Source: Microcyclospora pomicola (lineage: Eukaryota; Ascomycota; Dothideomycetes; Capnodiales). From it: a DNA stretch of 64,000 nt. Within the stretch, counting starts at the first letter, position 1. Each line of letters begins with the position of its first letter. The notes under the pieces are model-generated. The model had not been told where the DNA came from. It did not search any database and worked only from the letters and a program-made list of their open reading frames with translations. Both the position numbers and the translations under genes were made by a program. Where the stretch lies: assembly GCA_002786065.1 (NCBI GenBank), contig NHNY01000002.1:806001-870000 (forward strand), in the 5' to 3' direction. This document shows, one piece after another, positions 1 to 10,391 of this stretch.

Positions 1-547
1 GCATAGAATCATAGCAGGGGATTTGGACTGGACGTGGTATGATCACGTGACGTAGAGAAATGCGAGTATTGTATGGTAGTCCCAAGTCCTCCAACCCTAT
101 AGCTGGTGTGTCATTTGAGAATGTTGCAGGTTCAGTCTACTGGATATTGATTGACTGGTTGCGCTGTTGTGACGCATCATTCGAGTGTGATTGAGTGCCT
201 GGAGTAGACAAACTCGGCTCATTGATTCACGATCTTTGCTGGGAAGCTTGGATTCAAGCTTCTGTCCAAGATCGGATGTGGGACTGAACCTTCAGGAAAT
301 CATCAGGCGGCCATGCACATGAGATCAAGACTGATTACAGCATTCACAAAATATCTGTCTGGAGATAAAGTAGACGTGAGGTTGGACGCCTCGAGGCCAC
401 ACATAGTAAGCACGGGCCATCTCTCCGGAAGAGTGTTGATCCTCTCGTGTTCGTTGTTGTCCGCCCTCACGTCTAATGTCCACGCCTTCGCCTCATGTCA
501 CATCAAAGTCTTGATGTACGGTAGCCTGGGCGTACTACACGTGAGAT
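1..547. other. Left-edge non-coding stretch upstream of the repressor gene
   Basis: No convincing coding sequence is seen here. It should hold the promoter and 5' leader of the repressor gene that begins at 548. In other fungi the pathway activator (QutA/QA-1F) is often next to the repressor, so it may lie just outside the window on this side, but nothing of it is visible. Confidence 0.5.
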
Positions 548-3281
548 ATGGCTACTCTTCTCGCCGGAGTCAAGCGTTCATTCCAACAGATGCAGGATGC
601 CTCTGCCATCAACAGATCACCTTTGCGATCCCAGCAGAACTCGCATGATGTCCTTGGACACTCCCACCATTCGACATCGGGATACATAACGCCCGTGCAG
701 ACCAGCGGCGATCTCCCCCGGATCGCAACTTTCGAGGCGGATGCTTCGGTAGTATTGATTGGAGTTCGAGGAGTCGGAAAGTCCTCCTTAGGCGTACTCG
801 CTGCGACGGCGTATAATCGTCGTCTCGTCGACACAGAGAACGAATTCTTTAACGTCTCCGGAACCACCACGCAGCAGTATCGGAAACTCTACGGTACAGC
901 CAAGTACATCGAGAAGCATCATTCGATACTCACGCATCTCTTGGAAGTCAACAGTAAGCACTCCATCATCGTGTGTAGCTTCTCAGATCTGGAGAATCAT
1001 GGCGCATCGATCATGCAGCAATATGCTCAGACTCACCCAGTCATCCACATCACGCGGGATCCGAAGGGGATTCACACTTACCTTGGTGTCTGGACCGAGG
1101 ACCGGGTGGCCAAGATACTACAGGGGAGTGGCCCGATCTTGCGCTCGTGTTCGAGCTATGACTTCTATAATCTTTCCGAAGAAAGCATGTCCAACGAACT
1201 GGCCAACCAAGCGACCGTTGACGACAAAATCAGGCCTGGGAAGTTCCTTACCTTGAAGCGCGTCGAGCGCGACTTTTTGAAATTGCTTGGAAATGTTATT
1301 GGCGAAGGCTCAAGAATGCCGAATCACCACTCAGCATATCCTCTTTCGCAGGTTCCGGTACACCGACGACAATTCACGTTTGCCGCGGTTGTCCACGTGG
1401 ATGAGTTGGTGAACGGCAAAATCGACCTGGACAAGTCTCAGATCGGTGCAGATGCAGTGGAGCTAAGGATCGCGGTGGCGAACCTCGAGACAATGTCTGG
1501 ACCTGAGATCGAGATGTACTTTGCAAGAATTGCCCAAGCTTTTGCTATCCTACGGCGACAGTCTATCCTGCCCATCATACACAGTGTTGTCACGGCAGAG
1601 AGAGACGCCACCACGGATACTGGGCTATTACACGCGAGATCAGTATTCCAGCTCACCAGCTTCTGTTTCCGCCTCGCACCAGAGTATTGCAGCGTTGATA
1701 TGGCACTGAGTGATGGCCATATAGCTGTGCTGCTTGGCTCGAGAGGCAAAACCAAGGTCGTTCTGAAAGAACATGTTGCAGAGAGACCTCCCAATGGCTG
1801 GAGAGACCCTTTATTCACTGACCTCTTCGAACGTGCCCAAAAGCTTGGGTGCGAGGTAGTGCAATTGACGATGCCTGCGGCCAGCAAAGTGGACAACTTC
1901 TCTTGCGTTGGTTTCAGAGAGGATATTGAGGTACAACACGAGACACCACGACTCATAGCATACAACACTGGACGGCAAGGTAAGCCCTCAATGGTGTTCA
2001 ATGCCGTTTTGACACCCGTCAATGATGCTTCATCAATACCAGATGAGGAACTTGGGGTACACGATCACGTTCAAGTCACAGCACGAAGTATAATACAAGC
2101 CTTAGCGGCGGCTTGGGTTTTTGAACCCATGAAGTTCTGCATTTACGGTGCGAATGTCAGCTTCTCCTTGTCCCCGGCGATGCACAACGCCGCATACAAG
2201 GCTTGTGGCTTACCACACACCTACTCGCATCATTCTTGTAAATCTCTGGAGGATATCAAGGCGCTCGCATACCAAGATGATTTTGGTGGAGGAGCTGTGG
2301 TTCAGCCATGGAAGACAAGCATACTACCTTTGCTTGGAGGCATGAGTTCTCATGCCAGAGTCATCGGAGCTGTCAACACCATCGTGCCTGTACGGAAGGT
2401 GCTACCGGATGGCTCGATTCCCATGGACCCTTTACTCATGGAGCACATTGGTAGCCATGGACCTGTGAAGACACTATACGGGTACAACACAGGTGAGATC
2501 AAGCAATCGGGCTTTCATGTATGCCAGTACACTAACAACGTTTCCAGATTGGATCGGCATTCGAGCTTGTTTGCGTCGTGGCCTCTCACCAGCCAATACC
2601 GTTCGGCCTCATAGTACGGGCTTGGTGTGTGGCGCTGGCGGTCAAGCGCGTTCTGCAGTCTATGCAATGCTGTCGCTTGGTATACGGCTGATTTTCATCG
2701 TGAATCGGACGACTGCCAATGCACATGCCATTGCTGATCACTACAACAAGCTCATCGAGGATGACGCCATTCCAGAAATTCTCCCAGGAAATATTCCTCA
2801 TACTCGTGTGCGCGTCTTGGATACATTCACTTCTCCCTGGCCGGCAGACTTCCGCCTCCCAACTATGATTGTTTCTAGCATACCCACACAATCGGCGGAT
2901 GGCGTACCGACGAATTTCGAACTAAATCCAGATTGGTTGAGAAGTCCTACTGGTGGCGCAGTCGTGGAGGTAAGTGTGGCTTGAACCCACGAAAATGATC
3001 CCATCGTGACTGAACAACACTGATCGGAAATACAGCTAGCATATCGACCCATGGAAACACCTGTCGTTCGTCAGATGCGTGCTGCAGCCTCACGAGGCTG
3101 GATCTTGATGGATGGCTTCGACGTCCTCCCCGAGCAGGCTTTTGCGCAATTCGAGCTTTTCACGGGTCGCCGTGCGCCACGGAAGGTCATGAGGGAGGAA
3201 GTCATGAAGCGTTACCGGGAAGAACAGCTACAGGTCGAGTTGGGTAAGCAGGTCCGGGATCCAAATCCGCCAGCGAATTAG
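548..3281 (+). CDS. qutR: Quinate pathway repressor, AROM-derived (QutR/QA-1S type)
   Basis: The predicted protein has 870 residues from three exons (548-2492, 2548-2969, 3036-3281), and the first intron has a CTAAC branch site. It is collinear with the last three domains of the AROM polypeptide. A shikimate-kinase-like P-loop lies at residues 72-79, a type I dehydroquinase-like region follows from about 270, and a shikimate-dehydrogenase-like region runs from about 528 to the end (SLSP motif, Lys589, GAVNT, and an NTD motif split by intron 1). In Aspergillus and Neurospora such proteins are not enzymes: they repress the quinate genes until inducer appears. Here the strand that should carry the dehydroquinase Schiff-base lysine reads EVVQLT, with Gln439 in its place, which fits a regulatory role. 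The gene is convergent with dehydroshikimate dehydratase. Confidence 0.9.
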
Positions 3282-3899
3282 TGTATATGATGACACGGTC
3301 ACATACGAATCAATCTCAAATGTGGTCGAGTTTGACATCGGCATGTTCATGACGGGATCAAACATAGCAACGAGAGATGAGTCTACGAATCGATGGGCAT
3401 CTCTATATCACATCCGTTTACGAGCGAGCAAATCGTGTCAATGTGTTGTAGAAGAAACCATACGTACATACGCATATCCACCCCACTCATTCCCAACCCA
3501 CACTTCTCTTGTTTGGACATCACTGTAGCGTCAAATGTATGGCTGTCAGGGCAACAACAGTTCCAAGGAAAATGTCCAAGTATATCATCATGCTTATATC
3601 GTACATATGGAACGAGATGATGAGGAACATAAAGTCTCAGTGTCAAGTCGTGAATGTAATACAAGCTCGAATAGGGTATATAGATGAAGATCGTTCCATA
3701 CGCAGTCACGCCCGTGACCCCTCGCCCCCGACCCCACTGTATATCTAGAGTATGCTAGGTAAGCTATGCAATGCTGCTGGACGCCATTCGCGTGCGGCTA
3801 AAGCTGCATCGCGAGCAATGATACGGAACCGAAAATGAGCTCGAGGACGACAACATCTGACACAAGTCGTCATGATCATCGAAGCTGGAGCGGGGATTG
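3282..3899. other. Convergent 3' intergenic region
   Basis: This lies between the ends of the repressor and dehydroshikimate dehydratase genes. Short frames occur on both strands but none has family features, so it is read as two facing 3' untranslated regions. Confidence 0.5.
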
Positions 3900-4988
3900 T
3901 CATAGCACGGCGACGGCACGCTCCTGGTCAAGGCTTGGCCGTGCCGAGTCTTTTTTCGCCTGCACCATGGCCTCCTGGCTCGCGGCGGTCAGGCCGAGAT
4001 CTTTCACGATCTTCTGCCAGGAGACGGCGGCGCGGCGGGCATGGTCTTCGGGGGTGTTGGGGCTGGGGTCGACGAGGGTGCGGTTGAACAGCTCGGCGCT
4101 GACCCAGCCTTCGAAGCCCAGGTCGACGAGGATGGCCTGCAGGATCTCGGTGATGGGGAGATAGGCGCCGCGAGACTGCTCGCCGTAGAAGAGGCGGCAG
4201 TTCCGCGACCAGGACATGCGGGGCGGCTGGGCGGCGTCGTAGAACTCGTGGCCCTCGACGAGGGGAGCGGAGAGCCGCTCGGCGTCGACGACTTGTACGA
4301 AGACGATCTTCTTCGGGTCGAGCTCGGCGACCATGCGTGCTATCGAGGCTGTAACGGCGGCATCGGCGTCTTCTACTTTGCCTGTGGGTGAGGCCGGGTC
4401 AGCGTAGATGCGGCCGGCCATGTTGAAGGTGTCGAGGCAGATGCCAAAGTTGGTGCGGTCGACACGTTTGACGATGTCCCACGCCTGCTCCCAGGTGTCG
4501 GCGTAGGTGCCCCAGCATAATGATTCGTAGGCGAATGTGATACCATGCGGAGCGCCAAGGTCAGCGACCTCTTGCAGATCTGACACAATGACATCCAAGT
4601 CGCCTGTCATGACGTCCGTGCCCATTGATGTGGATGGGATGGCGATGATCTTAGTCTCCAGAATGTGTGCGAGGGAGATCCAGAGTTGCATCTCCTCGAT
4701 CCGACGGGCGTGCTCTGCTCGATCACGGATCCCTTCGTAGTGCATGAACGGTTGTAGACAGACGATGGCGACGCCCTGCTCCGCACATTTCTGGTGGATC
4801 AAATGGCAAGCTGCTGTGAGACTGGAAGGACTAACGTCTCCGGCGACCTCCTTGGCGAAGTACTCGACATCCTCCCAGAAGAGTTCCAGGTCGAGTCCAC
4901 AGCGGGCAGCCTGGGTGATCTTGTGTGGTAGGTTGTGGACCCAAGCACGACCCAACGAGTGAGAGCAGATTGCAGGACGGCAAACCAT
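3900..4988 (-). CDS. qutC: 3-dehydroshikimate dehydratase
   Basis: This single exon encodes 362 residues. The enzyme converts 3-dehydroshikimate to protocatechuate in the cytosol, the committed catabolic step after the dehydroquinase. The start at 4988 is chosen because the protein then begins MVCRPAICSHSLG, matching the usual start of fungal QutC/QA-4; the frame stays open 51 codons upstream, but only from a GTG. The fold is a TIM barrel of the xylose-isomerase-like kind. Likely metal ligands are Glu155 (FAYESLCWG), Asp186 (GICLDTFN), Gln232 (FVQVVDAE) and Glu299 (SAELFNR), all present in order. The gene is divergent from the oxidoreductase at 5854, with 865 bases between the starts. Length and motifs give no sign of decay. 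Confidence 0.93.
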   Translation of the reverse strand: MVCRPAICSHSLGRAWVHNLPHKITQAARCGLDLELFWEDVEYFAKEVAGDVSPSSLTAACHLIHQKCAEQGVAIVCLQPFMHYEGIRDRAEHARRIEEMQLWISLAHILETKIIAIPSTSMGTDVMTGDLDVIVSDLQEVADLGAPHGITFAYESLCWGTYADTWEQAWDIVKRVDRTNFGICLDTFNMAGRIYADPASPTGKVEDADAAVTASIARMVAELDPKKIVFVQVVDAERLSAPLVEGHEFYDAAQPPRMSWSRNCRLFYGEQSRGAYLPITEILQAILVDLGFEGWVSAELFNRTLVDPSPNTPEDHARRAAVSWQKIVKDLGLTAASQEAMVQAKKDSARPSLDQERAVAVL

Positions 4989-5853
4989 TGTGCTGAGAGT
5001 TCGAGTTTGATCAATCTTTCTTGGATTGAAGGTACAGGAGGAGGGTGTGGAACTGAGGGAATGGCCTGGTCCTGGTGATTGAAGAGAACACTTATTGTAG
5101 TCCGTTTCGGAACAGGATATGTCGACCAGTGCAGCTTCCACAGTCGGAGTAGGCGTTTATAGCTGTATCTCCGCGCGGGTGCAATATACGGAAGCCAGAT
5201 AAAGCTGTGGTTCCGGAAGAGCTCAAGGAGAGATTCTGGTTTACCGCTGCCAAGATCAATGAAAAGAGGAAGGTGCTGCAGGCGAAGAACCTTGTACTCA
5301 ACCAGGGCTATGATTGCGGAAATGCACACTCAAAATGGAAGGGTCAGGAAAACGCATTGCAAACAAGAAGGATCTCATCCTATAGACAGGTTGGGTGAAG
5401 GGATTGTGTGGTTCCACGGCATTGTCGTCATATCGCCTTCGGATCAGCGATGTGCCTGGATGAATGCGTGCAGTGCACCGTGAGGAACGAATAATCCCGC
5501 AGTGCCGATAAGCAGTAATCAATCGATTACCGACGCTATCTGAGGTCGGGATTTGAACCAGTTCCGCAGCAAGTGTTCTTCCTTTTCGTTCTTGATGTGT
5601 TCTACTATTCAAGGAAAGACTTTACCCACCTCATGCAGCATCCTGATTACGCCGTCGTTGAACGCTTGGCAGCGCTTGTCTCACCGTCTGTTCGACGGTC
5701 CCGCATCGGCTCTTTGTGCTTGGCTGGCTGTCGTCTCTTCCGCCCCCGTCTAGCGGCTGGGTGAACATTTTCGCAGGCGAAATCAAACATCTAGATCAAG
5801 CCTGAGTAACACAACGCATTCCATACCCTGGAGGACAAATCAGAGCCTCGGCC
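4989..5853. promoter_or_regulatory. Divergent promoter region, dehydratase / oxidoreductase
   Basis: This 865-base stretch separates the start codons of two divergent cluster genes and holds no convincing coding sequence. It contains a perfect inverted repeat, GTAATC-N4-GATTAC, at 5515-5530, which is a candidate binding site for a dimeric regulator. I found no close match to the published QA-1F/QUTA consensus. Confidence 0.5.
5515..5530. promoter_or_regulatory. Perfect 6-bp inverted repeat, candidate operator
   Basis: The sequence GTAATCAATCGATTAC has two exactly complementary six-base arms around AATC. It lies in the divergent promoter of the dehydratase and the Gfo/Idh oxidoreductase. The sequence shows only symmetry and position; a role in regulator binding is inference. 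Confidence 0.3.
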
Positions 5854-6969
5854 ATGGATCAGTCTAACAATATCAAAGTCGCCATCATAGGTGCTGGATG
5901 GATCGGGCCACGACACGCTCAATGCGTCATCTCCTGTCCCGATGCTGAGCTGATATGCATTGTCGATTCGCACCCCAGCACGCATTCGCTGGCGCAAACC
6001 TTGGGGACGGCTTGGCACGAGAACGTGCGCCAGATGCTCGATGATCCCCACTGCGTTCCACAAGCTGCAATCGTTTGCACCCCGAACACGACACATGTGC
6101 CTATCAGCCAGGAACTCCTCGCTGCAGGCATCCATGTACTGGTCGAGAAGCCGGTCTCATCCACGGTAGCATCTGGTTGGGAGCTTGTAGAAACTCTCCG
6201 ACAACTCCGTCGACAAGACGACACAGAGCAAGGAGTGGCCTCGTCCCCCAAACTCATGGTAGGCCATCATCGCAGATTCAACCCGTACGTGACCGCGACA
6301 AAGAACGCCATAGATGCCAACCGTATCGGTCGTGTCATTGCCATCTCCGGCCTGTGGACGGCGTACAAGCCAGCCTCGTACTTCGCTGCCCCTGCCGCCT
6401 GGCGCGCGCATGCTGCCCAGGGCGGTGGCCCCATCCTGACCAACCTGATCCACGATATTGACGTGTTACGGTTCCTGCTGGGGCCGGTCACACGCGTGCA
6501 CGCCGAGCAAACCATCTCGCAGCGCGCTCACGACGTCGAAGAAGGCGCAGCGATCCTACTTCGCTTTGCTTCCGGCGTCGTCGGGACGTTCATCCTGAGC
6601 GACGCGACACCCTCCGCGCACAACTTCGAGAGCGCGACGGGCGAGAACCCAGCGCTCCCTCACCAGCGCCGGGATGTGCTGCGCATCTTCGGCGCGGAGG
6701 GGACGCTGAGCATGGGTGATATGCAGCTCAGCACGACCGGGGAGGGAGAAGAAGAGAAGAGCTGGGTCAGCGAGCTTGCGTTCTCGCAGCTCGAGGTCGC
6801 AGAGGAGCTGGTGCCGTTCGACGAGCAACTCAAGCACTTCGTACGCGTGATCAGAGGCGAAGAAGCACCGCGCTGCACGGCGGACGATGGCCTCAGCGCG
6901 CTGCTGGTGTGTGATGCGATCAAGCAAGCTATGGCGACGCGACTACCAGTAGACGTCACGCAAGTATGA
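5854..6969 (+). CDS. Gfo/Idh/MocA family NAD(P)-dependent oxidoreductase
   Basis: This 371-residue protein from one exon belongs to the glucose-fructose oxidoreductase / inositol dehydrogenase family. The N-terminal Rossmann fold shows the dinucleotide motif VAIIGAGWIGPRHA and the family motif EKPVSS, whose lysine is normally catalytic. A GGGPILTNLIHDIDVLRFLLG-like stretch in the second domain supplies the usual His-Asp pair. Family members oxidise or reduce sugars, cyclitols and related polyols. The substrate cannot be read from sequence. Because the gene sits inside the quinate cluster and shares a promoter with dehydroshikimate dehydratase, a cyclitol-acid or carbocyclic substrate linked to quinate is plausible, but that is inference. 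The start codon follows a purine-rich leader and gives the full Rossmann motif. Confidence 0.85.
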   Translation: MDQSNNIKVAIIGAGWIGPRHAQCVISCPDAELICIVDSHPSTHSLAQTLGTAWHENVRQMLDDPHCVPQAAIVCTPNTTHVPISQELLAAGIHVLVEKPVSSTVASGWELVETLRQLRRQDDTEQGVASSPKLMVGHHRRFNPYVTATKNAIDANRIGRVIAISGLWTAYKPASYFAAPAAWRAHAAQGGGPILTNLIHDIDVLRFLLGPVTRVHAEQTISQRAHDVEEGAAILLRFASGVVGTFILSDATPSAHNFESATGENPALPHQRRDVLRIFGAEGTLSMGDMQLSTTGEGEEEKSWVSELAFSQLEVAEELVPFDEQLKHFVRVIRGEEAPRCTADDGLSALLVCDAIKQAMATRLPVDVTQV

Positions 6970-7538
6970 AGACCTACTTCGTAAGACGATCATGTTGAAG
7001 TGAATGTCCTATAGATAGGTAATGGTACAAAGGCGTGAATGTGTCGGAGATGCTCCCGAAGCTCAAACGTTGAGATAGGCATCTCACACGAAGCAGCCTC
7101 GGTGGTCTGCACGTTGCACCACATGCGATGCTGCAGAAACATTACGTCCCATGGTTTGTCGAAGCTCAACACGCCGGAGATGTGTTGGTGTAGCCCACCG
7201 GAGATGTCGTAGAGCTAATTACAGAAAGGCTGGATATCGTGACGCTGGAGATGTGTCGATCAGTGCAGTAGGCTGGCATTTGACTTTTCGTGGAATAGAC
7301 CGCTCATGCAAGTCTGCCGCAGAACCAGGCCCGAATTCAGTAGAAGTATACGTGGTTATCATTGAACTCTACTTGGAGTGGGATGGGACAGGAAACAAGA
7401 CTTCTCTCATAATCGTACGTCGTGGATTGGATTGCCTGAAATGTGACTGTGTCACACTAGTATGTACATAATTCATGCTTCCAGCCAAAACCCACAGGTC
7501 AGCTACGCGGACATCTCCGCGACTGCAGACGGGGTCCT
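6970..7538. other. Convergent 3' intergenic region with short repeats
   Basis: This lies between the ends of the oxidoreductase and permease genes, with no credible coding sequence. It has three copies of GGAGATGT (7176-7183, 7200-7207, 7247-7254). It also has a GTAGAGCTAA decamer (7209-7218) that recurs in the dioxygenase/dehydroquinase promoter. Confidence 0.4.
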
Positions 7539-9501
7539 TCAAACCTCCTGGGTCGTCTCGTAGTGGTGAGTCTTCTCCTTGGCGATGCTGAGACCCGCGC
7601 CTTCCACATCGTGGCGGAACTCGGCCTCCCGAGCGACATCCTCCTCGTGAACGATCCTGTTGGCCTTGCTGCAGGGCTTGATGGCGAAGAGGCGGTCCAT
7701 GCTCTCGAGGGGAATACCCTTGGTCTCGGGGAGGAGGAAGTAGACGAAGGGGATGGACAGAAGCATCATGGATGCGAAGAAGTAGTACACGCCGCAGCCG
7801 CTGGGACCCATGCTGTCGAACATCAATGGTGTGAATCGTGAGATGATGAAGTTCCTGGAGATGTTGTTAGTGTCAAGGTCTACGTAGAGCAAAAAGTGTC
7901 TGAGTTTCTTACCAGAACCAGTTGCTGGCTGCAGCACACGCTTGACCAAGAGATCGAGTGCGCGCGTCGTAGATCTCGCTGTTGAAGATCCAGGGCGCTC
8001 CGTTCCATGATGTGGTATAACACGCGGTCCACAAGTAGAAGAAGAACATGGCGGCGATACCGCCAGCTCCCAGAGACGTAGATACTTCGGTGGTCGACAC
8101 GTTTCCGTTGATGTAACCACCTGGGTAGACGTTAGCACCGCACAACAAGCAGAAGGTCGGTCGGGGCAACTCACCAATGATCCACATGCAAATGCTTCCT
8201 CCCAATGCGCCGAACAACAGAAGCTTACGTCGTCCAAGACGATCGATAAGGAACAGAAGCCAGATGATTGTCATGACAGTCTTTACGACGCCAAAGACAC
8301 CAGTGGTCAAGAAACTGGCGCTGGTGCCAGATACGCCGATGCTCTTAAAGATGGTCGGAGAGTAGTAGTTGATAGCCTAGATTCCATTGTCAGCGTATGT
8401 CGGGGCGTGTGAAAGGTGCAGCTTTGTCTTACATTGATACCACTGCCATTTTGCCACATGAAAAGACTGGTTCCTATTCATCACCAGAGTCAGTATTTGT
8501 TCGTGAGGAAGCAGTTTGGCAATGAGCCTCAAGACATCCGTAGGGCTACGAGATGCGTGGGAGGTGTTCACGTACCGAGGAAGAAGCGATACTGAGTCTT
8601 GCGACTCTGGAGGACGGAGATGAAGGGCTTCCAGAAACCAAATCCTTGGGTGGCCTCCATCTCTTCCAGTGCAGCATCGAGGAGTGCGACTTCTTCGACG
8701 AGGTAGATGTGATCGGCTTCCAAATTACGGATCCAGCAGAGGTTTGCCAGTGCCTCTTCACGTCGACCCTTGCTCAGCAGCCATCTGGGAGACTCCCTGA
8801 TCCAGAAACTTCCGAGGAGTAGTACACCAGCTGGGATGAGTTGGACTGCGAAAGGAATGATCCATTGCTTGTGGCTTGGTGCCATTGTTTCGGTGAGACC
8901 GTACTGTGAGAATGTCAGCATGACTTTCATATTTCCTTACTTCTTGATGCACAGAAGTACGCACGTTGATCCAGAAGCCAACGAGACCGCCAATCTGCCA
9001 TCCCAACTCGTAGATACCGACGAGTCTGCCACGGATGGCGGGGGGAGACAGCTCAGAGATGTAGATGGGCACCAACATGCTGGCACCACCAACTCCGAGA
9101 CCAGCCAAGACACGGCCGCCGTAGATCGGGCCAAGACCAACTGTACCACTAGCTGCAAGCATGATGCCGGCTCCAATGATGAAGACGGTCGAGTAGATCC
9201 ATAGACTCTTCTTGCGGCCCAAGAAGTATGCGGCGGCATAGGCGGACAAGGCACCGAAGAAGGCACCAGCCTGGTAGACGGACACGATGTTGGCCTTCTT
9301 CTCGGCCAACGCCTCCTTCGAAAGACTGGCGAAGTCGAACTCTGAAGTGAAAGACGGCAGCGCGAGCGTCGTTCCGATGAAAGCAGAGTCATATCCGATC
9401 ATGCAAGAGGCGAAACTGGCGACAATGGCACATGCGTAGACGCGCCAGTTGTAGACGGCCTTGGGCGTAGGCCTGTCCTCGACAAGTGATAGAAGACCCA
9501 T
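7539..9501 (-). CDS. qutD: Quinate permease (major facilitator, sugar porter family)
   Basis: The predicted protein has 543 residues from six exons (9501-8965, 8903-8576, 8473-8433, 8376-8175, 8120-7913, 7854-7539), including a 41-base micro-exon. It is a proton-linked quinate importer of the plasma membrane with about 12 membrane segments. Diagnostic stretches follow fungal QutD closely: LVEDRPTPKAVYNWRVY at the N-terminus, YDSAFIGTTLALPSF, GRVLAGLGVGGASMLVPIYI, the AIRGRLVGIYELGWQIGG loop, APSHKQWIIPFAVQLIPAG, RESPRWL and the late PETKG motif. The start at 9501 gives the usual MxLLxLVEDRP beginning; upstream in-frame codons were not used. The gene is divergent from quinate dehydrogenase, so importer and first enzyme share one 890-base promoter region. 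Confidence 0.93.
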
Positions 9502-10391
9502 GATTGCTGTTGCAACGAAGGAACAGAGACACAACCAAGAACGGATGGAAAGGTGAGCCGTTTCGAATCACCGTCCTGACCACGCGAGCGACGCGCTTCT
9601 TAAGCATCTTTTCGATCGGCCTGCGCTCGGATTTCCGGTCCACATGGCCGCATCTCCAGATTCCAGACCCCAGGTCTTCTCCACATCTGGCCCGGCTGGG
9701 ACTGGGTGCAGGGAAGAGTCTTCATGCAGACGGGGTGGGACCAATCGAGCGGCGCGTGGTGTGCACAATCTGGCTCGATGAGGTTCGCCACTCGCTTAGC
9801 GCGGGTCGCTCCACAGAGCCGCGAGGAAAAGAAAACAGCCGCGCGTGCGGATCGTGTGGGCAGTATTGAGGTGGGATGTTTCACCGAAGTTCTACCAGAC
9901 TTCATCCACGCCGTCTCGCTACCTAGCACACGCGCCGCTCTGGAGATGGACCTATAGTTGTGATCGCAATGGTCTGCTCCAGGTCAGCCACTCGCTTTAT
10001 TCGTATGGCTTGGCTGATTCAGGCTGAGGTCGTTGCGGTCGTCGTCACCAGAGTCCGGGGAAGACCACATATCCCCAGATTTTCCCCAGGACAGAGTTTT
10101 CGCTAGGGAATGCGTTCATCAGATCCACGAACAGTCTCCAGTGCGATCTTCCCCGGTCAGACACCGAGAGCTCCATGCTGTGGATGCGACATCATTCCCT
10201 TCCCATATGTAACAACCGCTGTGTCAATAATAGTGGGGGCGGTGGTAAGATGGTACCCATCCACTGTCAGTGGCCTCCGTTTTGTAGAAACCATTAGCAT
10301 TCCCTGGTGAAATTCTCTCGCTTGATCACATTCAACGAACAAGACTGTATAGATCCGCATCGTGCTTCCGATCAACTTCATTCGAGTCAAC
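9502..10391. promoter_or_regulatory. Divergent promoter region, permease / quinate dehydrogenase
   Basis: This 890-base region lies between two divergent start codons. No coding sequence is supported in it. It most likely gives joint control of import and first oxidation. I could not pick out a known activator site by eye. Confidence 0.5.

Noticed and set aside
548-3281. Bifunctional or multifunctional shikimate biosynthetic enzyme (AROM fragment)
   Set aside because: Domain order fits AROM, but the dehydroquinase lysine is replaced and the gene sits with catabolic genes, so the repressor reading is better.
4989-5141. 51-codon N-terminal extension of dehydroshikimate dehydratase
   Set aside because: It opens only with GTG and is unlike the family; the known proteins start at the MxCRPAICSHSLG position.
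5545-5560. tRNA T-loop-like sequence (GGTTCAAATC on the minus strand)
   Set aside because: The T-stem has two mismatches in five pairs and no acceptor stem, D-arm or anticodon arm can be placed around it.
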